A DNA stretch of 41,638 nucleotides from Terfezia claveryi (lineage: Eukaryota > Ascomycota > Pezizomycetes > Pezizales > Pezizaceae): assembly GCA_015179025.1 (NCBI GenBank), contig WHUX01000337.1, positions 1 through 41,638 of the forward strand, read 5' to 3'. Under the pieces are notes generated by a model that did no database searches, had not been told where the DNA came from, and saw nothing but the letters and a program-made list of their open reading frames with translations. Positions 31,252 to 40,378 of this stretch are shown here, one piece after another; the stretch's first letter is position 1, and each line of letters starts with the position of its first letter. Position numbers and translations under genes: made by a program.

Positions 31252-32339
31252 GAAAAATTAATTACTCTATCAAACCAAAAGCAGGAGCTACTTAGATACC
31301 AAAATGGCGACCCTCAGGACATCGATTTAGACAACAAATCCATGACAAATTAGTCGAAGAAGAAGCATCAGGTCGTGTATATAGAGTAGAAAATGACACA
31401 AATGATGTAGTCATTTTCACTATCCCTAAATGAGATAAACCGGAAGAAGTCAGACATGTTAATGACTGTCGAGACCGCAATTTAGCCGTCGAACGGGACC
31501 ACACCCCACTGCCAGATATTAATGAAGCAATTGAACTAGTAGCAGAGAATCCTATTTGGACTAAGCTTGATTTAGCCGACGGATTTTTTAATATCAGGAA
31601 CAATAAAGAATCTGAGCAACACTCTACCTTTTTATGTCACATGGGATATTTCAGAAGTAGAGTTATACAACAAGGGGATCGTAACGCACCAGCTACCATG
31701 GTTTGCATTATGCATTAAATTTTTAAAGACATGGTCTATAAAAATCTAATCATCTATATTGATGATATTATTATATTCTCTAAAACATATAAAGAACATG
31801 TAGAATTATTGAAGAAAGTACTTCAACATCTACAGGATAAGAAATTCTATCTCAAAGAAAGCAAATGCCAGTTCTTTAGTCCAAGATTGGAAATCTTAGG
31901 ACACGTTTTGACATCAGATAGATTACATGTAGACCCGAAGAAGAGGACTACTATATTAATATTTCCAACTCTTACAAGAAAAAAGGATCTTAGAGGATTT
32001 CTTAGAATCGTTAATTATCTTAGCAGATTTATTCCTGACTTAGCATCGTATGCGAGCACACTGTCAGAACTGCAAGGAGAAACAAAGAAATGGGAATGGA
32101 CAGATACTCATAATGCAGCATTTGAAAAACTTAAGGAACTCGTGAATTCCCCACATGTTTTAAAACTCTGGAATAATGAATCTACTGAACCCAAATATTT
32201 AGTCTGTAATGCTAGTGATGTAGGACTAGGATCTTGGATATGTCAAGGACCATTGACATACATCAGACCATCATGCTTCCACTTTAGAAAATTTAATCCA
32301 GCACAACTCAATTATCCTACCTTTCAAAAGAATTATTAG
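31252..32339 (+). pseudogene. pol: Reverse transcriptase of element F
   Basis: One frame (about 31290-32336) with TAG 31293, TGA 31431 and TAA 31716. RT motifs: WRPSGHRFRQQIHDKLVEEE, VRHVNDCRDRNLAVERDHTPLP, KLDLADGFFNI, and the catalytic YIDD (LIIYIDDIIIFSK, about 31750-31785). The thumb motif is LRGFLRIVNYLSRFIPDLASY. The RNase H start (LVCNASDVGLGSWI) has Asn where the catalytic Asp is expected (AAT, one G-to-A step from GAT). One lost base near 32325 ends the frame. Inactive. Confidence 0.88.
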
Positions 32340-32691
32340 CGATTATTGACTCATTAAAATTTTTTGAAGCACAATTGAGAGGTCACAAGTTCACTATCCT
32401 TACCGACCACAAACCGTTAGTAACCTTCCATACTCAAACGCCTGCAAGTCAAAAATTGAGGTGATGGCAAGATTACCTAATGGAATTTGATACAGACATA
32501 CAGCATACTGCAGGAAAGGAAAATTTGATAGCAGATGCACTATCAAGAAAGCATAAATACTTGGACACTCCCACCACCGAGGACGATTATATTTCCAACA
32601 GCATCGATCCTCCTAACCATACCTACAACCGCAACATATCTACCAACGCTTTAAGAACTTTCCACTCACCAGAAACCCCTACTCAAACAAT
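32340..32691 (+). pseudogene. pol: RNase H end and downstream linker of element F
   Basis: Shifted frame after RT: LLAIIDSLKFFEAQLRGHKF, LTDHKPLVTF, then TGA 32462-32464 at a Trp-like position, then YLMEFDTDIQHTAGKENLIA and DALSRKHKY. These are the classical C-terminal RNase H motifs. The frame continues past 32562 as a low-complexity Thr/Asn/Ser stretch and formally ends at 32833. From about 32692 another frame carries the more protein-like sequence, so a frame change near 32670-32690 is likely. Confidence 0.75.
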
Positions 32692-33237
32692 ATGGTTTCT
32701 TGCAGAGCTATCAATTTCAAGCATGTCAACTGCGACTTCAACAAATGTCGTGGAAGAGCCGAAGAACTTGGACACCATATCTTCTGTCCATACTTCGAGG
32801 GCATCCAGGATGAAGAAAGCGAATATGACATAATGAAGGAAGAAGAGTCCTCAGATGATGAGACTCTATCCACCATACCAGAAGAAGTTTTCAGCAGGTA
32901 TGATCGTATACCCAATATAAACAAGAACAAATCCTTAACAGTTCTTAGACTAAGATCTAGGCCTCCATCTTCTGAAAACGCACAACAAAATACCCTCACT
33001 CCTGAAGAAGCGAAAGAAATTGCTATCGACCTGGCTTATAGCAATTGGCAACAACACAAAAGGATGCACTGGTCCTTTTGCCGTGATTTTTACTGTCTAG
33101 TTCATGGCAGCTCCCACGCTATGAACAACCGCATGTTCACCATCGAGACATGTGCAATCTGCAACCACCACGGACATGGCAGTTTGAACTGTGACCTGAC
33201 AGCCTCAGTTCTTAAGAAGGAGAAGGAATTCTTATGA
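32692..33237 (+). CDS. Unknown protein with Cys/His clusters and a CCHC zinc knuckle
   Basis: A 181-codon frame from ATG 32692, open upstream to about 32660, so it may be the tail of the F polyprotein. It has a Cys/His cluster near the start (VNCDFNKCRGRAEELGHHIF then C) and an acidic spacer (DEESEYDIMKEEESSDDE). The second half has HWSFCRDFYCLVHGSSH and then a perfect CX2CX4HX4C knuckle (CAICNHHGHGSLNC, 33151-33192). Integrase would be expected here; the Cys/His spacing does not match an integrase HHCC domain and there is no DDE core. Unlike the rest of F it has no internal stop. I do not recognise the family. It could be an F accessory product, or a gag piece from another element. Confidence 0.5.
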   Translation: MVSCRAINFKHVNCDFNKCRGRAEELGHHIFCPYFEGIQDEESEYDIMKEEESSDDETLSTIPEEVFSRYDRIPNINKNKSLTVLRLRSRPPSSENAQQNTLTPEEAKEIAIDLAYSNWQQHKRMHWSFCRDFYCLVHGSSHAMNNRMFTIETCAICNHHGHGSLNCDLTASVLKKEKEFL

Positions 33238-33346
33238 CTCGTATTGCGCATATCTTATCCGCAAATGAGCCTCAAAAGGAACTAGCACCAGTACAACAAA
33301 CGCCAGCTTATCCACCTCCACCAGCTCTCAGCCAAGAAGAAGCTAT
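33234..33346 (+). pseudogene. Continuation of the zinc-knuckle ORF, cut by the E LTR
   Basis: ATG 33234 overlaps the previous stop as ATGA. The frame reads MTRIAHILSANEPQKELAPV then a Pro-rich stretch (PAYPPPPALSQEEA) up to 33346, where the inverted family 3 LTR begins. The overlap suggests either one frameshifted gene or two translationally linked frames. The 3' end, if any, lies right of elements E and G. Confidence 0.4.
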
Positions 33347-34019
33347 TGTAATGATGTACTAGACAGTATTCATTCGGTACCGTTTATACAATCTATATCC
33401 GTAGGCACGGATGTTTGTGTATTTCGGTTCTGCTGAGGTAAGACCTCAGAAGGGTAGGGAGATTACTATGTGGGACGTTCCCGAAGGGAACAGTAATTAC
33501 TGGTGTAATCTATCTTATATGATTTGTGCTATCTAAGCTATATGATCTTGATCTGATCAAATATAGGCTTGCTTGCTCTGAAGGCTTGCTTGGTTGCTTC
33601 TTGTCTTTCTGTGGATTCCAGAGGGAATCCAGCGCCTATTTATACTCCTCTGAGATCTGATGACTAAGGAAATAAATACAAAAAGGGTGGCACACCAGAA
33701 GGTGGTGCGCTGTACAAAAGGGGTCATGTGGCCATAGTAATGAGTGACACGCCATAAACGATAGTCATGTGGCCATAGTAATGAGTCATACGCCTTAAAC
33801 AGAGGTCACGCAGCCATAATGAGGGTGTCTTCATATGGCAAGTGCCATGGAACTTCCCATAGCAGATTCCGCGTGCTATGGACGCTTATAAAGCAATAGG
33901 AGGTGGTAGAAGGCTAGTCCTTCAACCGAGAGGCTTAGTTACATAAAATAGTAGTAATATAGGAAATACAAAAGTATATAATCAATTATATAAGCAATGA
34001 GATATCGTTCTCCATTACA
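33347..34019 (-). repeat. Family 3 3' LTR (E), inverted
   Basis: 673 bp; on the minus strand it starts TGTAATGGAGAACG and ends ATCATTACA. It aligns along its length with the F LTR at 8917-9594, with scattered differences and small indels. A TATA box (TATTTATA on plus, 33637-33644) and hairpins GTTCCC-GAA-GGGAAC and CTGAGGT-AAG-ACCTCAG are present. Confidence 0.9.
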
Positions 34020-34209
34020 CTTCCCCATATAGAAGGATTTCCTATCCTTACTTCTTTCGCTCTGCCATATTGGTTTCCATACGTCCTAAAATTTGATGCA
34101 TTGTTAATACATTAGCATTAACATGAATATCCTTAGTGTTTCCTTGACTCATGATTCTATCTTGTTCTTGTTGGATGAGAGCTCAGGTCTCATCTCTGAT
34201 TCATGGTCC
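34020..34209 (-). other. 3' untranslated segment of E with polypurine tract
   Basis: Lies between the E integrase stop and LTR. Read on minus it ends GGGGAAG directly before TGTAAT, the expected polypurine tract. A 72-codon plus-strand frame over this region is only the antisense of the coding strand. Confidence 0.6.
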
Positions 34210-34698
34210 TTATTTTCCTTTAGTTCTTCGACGTCTCTTGAATGTGTCTTCCATGCTTCCGGTCGTCCAGAAGTTTTGAAGAATTTCGGTGGTGATATCC
34301 TTGGCGTTTACCCAGAAATCATATTTAGGAGTGTATCCTAGCCATCTGACCTTATATTGTCTTTCTCCAGTTCGAGGAGCTGTTCTGAATTCTAATACCT
34401 TTTCAACTTCATAACGATCGTCCTGAATTGGTCCTGGTTCCTCAGATTGTCTGTGAGGGAACTGGATGGGATCGTTTTTGTAGTATGGTTTGAGTTTGCT
34501 GATATGAAAGGTATTATATATGAGGTAGAGGTCAGGTTGACTGGATAGGTCTAGGCTATAATTATTGCGTTTCCGATTACTAGAAATAATGGGAAATGGG
34601 CCTAGCCATTTTGGTTTGAGTTTGGGTGAGACGTTCGATAGGTTGATGTTTTTTGAGGAAAGCATAACATGTTGTCCGACTGAAAATTTGGCTGTATT
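34210..34698 (-). pseudogene. pol: Integrase C-terminus with chromodomain, element E
   Basis: The minus-strand frame enters from G at 34698 and ends at 34210. It begins with the post-catalytic part of integrase (FSVGQHVMLSSKNINL; PKWLGPFPIIS = GPY/F module; LIYNTFHISKLKPYY). A chromodomain follows (YEVEKVLEFRTAP, RQYKVRWLGYTPKYDFW), then a basic tail (FKRRRRTKGK). No stop inside. The chromodomain would steer integration toward marked chromatin. The frame upstream of G is outside the window. Family 3 is thus also a chromovirus. Confidence 0.9.
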
Positions 34699-36157
34699 TG
34701 TCACGGGGTGACATCCAGCCCTACCAAAGGTACTTGGGCCCTTATAGAACGACCCTAGAATCTATACGGACTCTATGTACACTCTTAGCAGTGTGGTGCA
34801 AACGTTTCTAATACTTATCTATAAGAGTTAAGTATATGAAACGGGTATGAACCTCGGAATGGTTTATAATCATCCTAGATGGTTAAGACCCTTATGGAAC
34901 GTCTATAGACCCTTGAGGGAGCTACGGTTTAAGTTCCATAAGTATCCGATTAAAGGTTCAATAGTTATACCCAGATCAATATGCTGGCTATATGCATACA
35001 TATCCTAGCTATTAGCTGTTACCCTGAAGTCTTGGCATTACCCTGAATTACTAATTATTACCCTGAACTTAAGGAAAATAATTCGGTAAAAATAACTAAA
35101 AAAATGAAGGACCGAGGGCGCACTTTAGACCAAAGTGCGTCCGGTGACACTATAAGGGAGTGCGCCCAGGACAGAGGCCAAAGGTAGGGCCAAAACATAA
35201 AGTTCTCCGAATTTAATGTTCCAAGGTTCTATCTAGGCCTACTCTTCGTCCTGATTCCATTTCTGCAATCCTTTTTATGATCGGAGATAAACTCATGGAG
35301 ATATAAGACTTTTAATATGGTCATATAGGTCCACGAGGAGGTTTACTTATTATTGGTAATAACTCCATGAATAATTTGGGTATCAGATAAACTAAGATTC
35401 TATAATCTTCTATGCGTTGATACCTCTCCAATGGTAATCTACTTGTGACCCACGGTTCTCTATTCATAGAGTTATGTGCAGTTGAAAATTATTTTCAATG
35501 GACACTAGACACTATTAAGTGAATATTGCCGGAAACATAATTAGATACCTTCGGATATTGTCGGATGGTAATCCGATAGTATCGAGGATTGGTAACGTAT
35601 CTGAAATTGAATTTAGTTGTCTCGGATAAGAATTCTTTAATGGGATAAGCGAGCTATAAGCGAAGTACGTATAATATGCAGACATGGGAATATTCTCTAC
35701 GTTCGGGTTAGTAACCTGTGACAACGAGTGCAGATAGCAACTGCATTAACAAAGGTGTGGATGGCATAACACTTAGGAAGAAATTCCGAGGTGACAGGTA
35801 GGCCCGCGTTTTATAAAATATTTTTATCATAAGAATATCTACAAACACCGCGGGATATAAATAGTGCAAGTAGTTCCGGTTGAATTTATTCTACCACGAG
35901 CGAGTATTCGAAAGCAAGAGCACCTTGAGTATACGAAGCCTACAAAGTTCTAAGTCTTGAGTTAACTTTACGTTTAAGCGACATAGGATTTATTTTGTGT
36001 TGCGAAATAAGATCCGTCGTGAGGAACTACTGTTGGACTAAACTTTACTGCTATAGGATTGATATTCTGTGTTGCGGAATAGATATCGTTGCGGCAGGAA
36101 ATTACGGCCGTCCTAATAGTCGCAAGAGCGCTATCAGTCAATAGGGCCCCCGTGACA
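34699..36157 (+). repeat. Family 1 5' LTR (G)
   Basis: 1459 bp, the same length and nearly the same variants as the C 5' LTR (e.g. ACCCAGATCAATATGCTGG, GAATTACTAATTATTACC), including TATAAATA at 35856-35863. The C 5' LTR and G evidently come from one subfamily. Confidence 0.95.
35856..35863 (+). promoter_or_regulatory. TATA box of G LTR
   Basis: TATAAATA in the shared family 1 context, about 300 bp before the LTR end. Confidence 0.6.
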
Positions 36158-36205
36158 TTACTTTGTAGCCAGTGATTCTCGCTACATTTGCTATATACTC
36201 TAATC

Positions 36206-38289
36206 ATGTCTAGTTCACAGACACCAAAAGGGCCTCGCCAGCCCTACCAACCCCTTACATTCCCAGATGTCACACCCCGTGCCATCACACAAAGACCACA
36301 CAATCTTCCTCAATCTGATACAGATACAGAAGATGACCTTATTGATATCCCAATGGAGGACATTCTATCTCGTGGGATGGAATCCTCAAGAACCCTATAT
36401 ACTCTCCAGATGAGTTAACCACATTCCCACCTGGCTTATTAGAACGATTTGGACAACCTTCCCGAAGGCCTCCCATCGAACAGCCAGTAACACATCATCA
36501 CGACGTCCTACCCAGCCACCACCACGTCCCACACGACCGTCTCGACCAAGTTTAAGCCAAGAAGAATATGACCAATTATTGGCACGAATTGTTAGAGATG
36601 GATCTATCGAGTTTGACCGGCAACGAGCGGAGATTGCAGACCTTACAAGAGGTCTAAATGCCCAAGCAAGCCTCCTAAAAGAAGCCCAAGATGCACATAA
36701 GGTTATTTTTGAAGGAGCAATGGCTACATATGAAGACCTAAAGTTATTACGACAACAGGTCACTGAAGAAGTAGCAGCTTTAAAAGGTCAAACGGAAGGA
36801 CAAGAGGATGCAGTTAAACGTTTAACAGTATCTATCAGTGAGGCCTTAGAAAAACAATGGGAGGAACTAAGCAAGAAGCTCAAACAGGACACCGAGGCAA
36901 TAGTTGATGCGGCTAAAGTAGAGTTTGATGGCATCAAAGCAGATGTTGTCAAACTCCATGAATGGACACAAAAGGCGATCAAACAAGAGCAAGATGATCG
37001 TATTCGCAGTTGTGAGACTAATAAAGAATCTGTAGAAGAACTCTCTCGTCGGATTCAGACTCACAAAAGGAAGCTCAAAGACCTACAAGAGCAACCACTC
37101 AGCCAACAACGTCCACCAAAACGCACTCGATCAATTGATGATGATATAGAAGATTTCATCATACGTGGTACTCGGACTGGTCCAGTACCACCCCCTCCGC
37201 CTCCACCATCACCTCCTCCACAAAAGAAAACTCGAGTTCTTTCTGAGAAAAAAGAACCTCGAAACCTCCCCCTACCACCGAAGTTCGATGGAACTTCAAG
37301 CAAGCTGAAGGAATTCCTGATGAAGGTAGACCACACCTTTGAACGCATGCCGCTAACATACTCTACTCATAGCGAAAAAATCCTGTTCGTAGCGGATCTA
37401 CTTACAGGAGGTGCGAGCACTTGGTACTACGCAAACCAACACAAGCGTACACCAGACTCCAACTCCGGATGGGTTGAATGGGACACGTTTAACGTCTTTA
37501 AACGTGAATTCATAAACGCACATCAGAACCAGCATGAGAAGCGGGATGCGAAGGTCTCCCTTCAGAAGGAGTTCCAGAAAAAAGGTGAGTTGATGAAAGA
37601 TTTCATCGCTCGTGTCAGGGTTCACCAGTTGGTAGCGGAACTACCACGGGAACAGCTCTGGGAGCACCTGATTAGTGCAATTCAGCCTGAGACTCGGGCC
37701 CATATGGTCCGAGTCAGTACTGATAAAGACATTCTAGATAAGGTACCTGCTAGTACAGAAATGTGCTTCCAGGCTATCGCAAATGCCGGGTCTCAGGTTG
37801 AGTATGAGAAGGTTAGGGAGGCCCATGCACAGAGCCAGTTCCGTCAAAAAGAACAGGCTGCTGGTGCGAAAAAGGAGGTACCCAATACCCCCAAGACTAC
37901 CGAAAAAAATCCGAGAACCTTAAAGATCGGATTACCAAACCAAAGCAGAAGGCAAAAACCAAGCCTGATGCCAAATCCAAGCCCAAATCCGATACTTCCT
38001 CCAAGAAGGAAAAGGAGCCTGGTCAAGATAAAGTCACATATGCAATGCGACAGGCTCGGAAGAAGGATGGACAGTGCATCAAGTGTGGGGACAAAACCCA
38101 CATGATGGGTGACTGTACGAATGGTTGGAAACCTACGGTTGAGTCAAAGGGAAAGGGAAAGGGAAAGGAGGAAGCAAAGAAGTGGCGACAGTGTCTGCAG
38201 GAGCGGCTGTAGCAACGCCACTTGAGGTTCAGTTTGGGCATATTATGAGTGAGGATGAGTTGGATTATGGGGAAAATTCGGACTGTTAG
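36206..38289 (+). pseudogene. gag: gag of element G
   Basis: ATG 36206 (MSSSQTPKG). A C is lost near 36391, and the frame change near 36480 is shared with C. From about 36550 one frame runs 500 codons: coiled coil (36570-37090, e.g. RQQVTEEVAALKGQTEGQED), poly-Pro (about 37188-37218), capsid (37290-37740, FVADLLTGGASTWYYANQ, PREQLWEHLISAIQPETR). A shift near 37900 moves the Lys-rich tail and CCHC knuckle (CIKCGDKTHMMGDC, 38074-38115) to another frame, closing with TAG 38287-38289. The mid part is the best preserved Gag here. Confidence 0.88.
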
Positions 38290-40378
38290 GGATGCGGGCT
38301 ATCTAGTACGTCGGGTCGGATAGTCTCGCAGGATTGGTTTTCTATTTGTGTTATAAGGAATGGCATCCTGTTAGCAGTTGGAAGGAGGAACATGAAGGGG
38401 AACCGATGGATATTGACCCTGTTTTGATTAGTTCTGTTTCTCGTAATTTGTCTTCTTCTGCTATTTCTTCTCTTTCTTTATCAAATAAAAACGCAAAAAA
38501 AGGGACAAAAAGAAAAGCTGATGATGAGGTGGCTCCTCATATTGGCGCACTCGAAAAAAGACCACGAAAGGTGGCGGTGCCGGATATTTCATTGGATGGA
38601 ATTAAGGATCTCTCTTTAGCAGGAAAATCGGGTGCGAAGGTATTGAAGCGTGAAGGACTGAAATTTCTTATCTCTGTTAAGTTATCTTGGATGTACGGAG
38701 GAAATAAACGCGAAATTTCCATTAATGCTTTGGTTGATACTGGCGCAGAAGCTACGATTTTTGATTCTTCTTTCGTTGAACAGATGATGCTGCCTTGGGT
38801 AAGAGGGAGAAAAGACTGAGACTAGAGAGCGCCGACGGCTCGATTCTCAAGAGGTCTGGTACAGTGCAGGTTCAGAACCTGCAGATGGAGGTCCCAGATG
38901 CAAGATCGGGACGAAACAAAACTCTTGACCTGGTAACTGAGGTTGCGTGCCTCGAACCAGGTCTTCCACTCATTTTGGGGATGGATTGGATTAAAGCCAA
39001 TTGTGATAAGCTACGGGTCACCACTCCTTATGGACTCGAGCTAAAAAGAGCGTTGGAAATCGAGGAGGTTACTGATTTCGCTGACTTTGACGAAGTACTT
39101 GCAGAGACTCAATATGTCGGATTAATTGAAATAGGGGAATGGGATTATCAGAAGTTCGCTAATGGAGACGTTCGCAAGGTTATGAAAATAATAGCGACTG
39201 AAAATATCCATGAACTTGCTGATCGATTGCCAACACAGTACAGGGATTTTGTAAAAATCTTTGGAAAGGAGTTGCAATCCGCCCTTCCCACGCACGGTCC
39301 ACAAGACATGACTATTGAGTTAGAAGAAGGAAAGAGTCCCCCGTCAGGAAAACTATACCCCCTCTCCCCTGATGAACTGGAGCTTCTCAAAGAATACCTA
39401 GATGAGATGCTCCGAACCGGCAAGATAAGACCGAGCAAAAGCAGTGCTGGCGCTCCTATATTCTTCGCCAAACAGCCAAATGGCAAGCTCAGAATAGTCG
39501 TAGACTATAGAGGGCTCAATGCCATAACCAAAAAAGACAAGTATCCCCTACCACTTATGACTACCCTAATGGAACAAGTTGGTACTTCACAGGTTTTCTC
39601 CAAACTCGATCTCAAACTCGGGTTTAACCTACTCAGAATAGCGGCCGGAGACGAGTGGAAAACAGCATTCAAGACAAGATATGGCTTATACGAATATACG
39701 GTTATGCCTTTTGGGCTAACTAATGCGCCATCTGTTTTCCAGCGACATGTTAACAATATTCTATCGGAACGAATTGACCGAGGAATAGTTGTATATATTG
39801 ATGATATCCTCATTTATACCCAAACAGAGGAAGAACATGTCGAGCTCGTCCGTTGGGTGCTGCAGAAACTAACGGAGAATAACCTTTGTGTTAACATAGA
39901 CAAGTGTATCTTCCATGTCCCAGAAGTCGAATTCGTGGGATTTAAAGTAGGTACAAAGGGGATACAAATGGGGCAGAAGAAAGTCGAGGATATCCTCGCC
40001 TGGCAGGCTCCTCGGAACGTCAAAGAAGTGCAGAGGTTTATTGGGTTTGCTAATTTCTATCGCCGGTTTATTCAAGGCTTTAGTAGTTTGGCATTGCCGA
40101 TTCAGACACTGACGCACAATGGAGTTCCTTGGAACTGGACACAGCAGTGTCAACAGGCCTTCGATGAGCTAAAATATAGGTTCACCACTGCTCCGATACT
40201 ATGCCATTATCACCCAGAACGACCAAAAATGATCGAGACAGACGCGTCTGATCTAGCAAAAGCTGGTATTCTATCCCAAAAAGAACCAGATGGTCGTTGG
40301 CACCCAGTAGGTACTACTCGAAACGCTTTATCCCAGCAGAGCTCAATTACGACGTCCATGACAAAGAAATGGTTGTAA
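38290..40378 (+). pseudogene. pol: Protease and reverse transcriptase of element G
   Basis: The first piece (to 38819) holds the linker (MDIDPVLISSVSRN at 38406, basic KKGTKRKAD) and the retropepsin site (LVDTGAEATIFD, about 38729-38764). One lost T near 38800 shifts to the second piece (38795-40378), with LPLILGMDWI, a spacer, and the whole RT including [46 protein letters not shown] (about 39794-39817) and RFIGFANFYRRFIQGF. The RNase H start is MIETDASDLAKAG. It ends after a lost base near 40309. Of all RT genes in the window this is the only one with an unbroken RT domain. Confidence 0.93.

Larger units (their letters stand above)
8917..33346 (+). mobile_element. Element F: family 3 Ty3/Gypsy retrotransposon, split by element C
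   Basis: 5' LTR 8917-9594, leader, gag 9757-10723, then element C (10724-29069), then gag again from 29075, protease, RT, RNase H and a zinc-knuckle ORF to 33346. Right of that is a same-family LTR in the opposite orientation (element E). No integrase and no 3' LTR of F are visible. They may lie beyond E and G, outside the window. F is inserted in the RNase H start of A2, and its left duplication would be CTCAT (8912-8916). Confidence 0.8.
33347..34698 (-). mobile_element. Element E: family 3 retrotransposon, minus strand, 3' part
   Basis: On the minus strand: the integrase C-terminus with chromodomain (34698-34210), then a short untranslated segment with a purine-rich stretch CTATATGGGGAAG next to the LTR, then the 3' LTR (34019-33347). 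It is interrupted at 34698 by element G; its 5' portion would lie beyond the window. Left flank GCTAT (33342-33346) is the candidate duplication. Confidence 0.8.

Noticed and set aside
34123..34341. A 72-codon plus-strand ORF in element E
   Set aside because: Antisense to the well-supported integrase/chromodomain frame on the minus strand.
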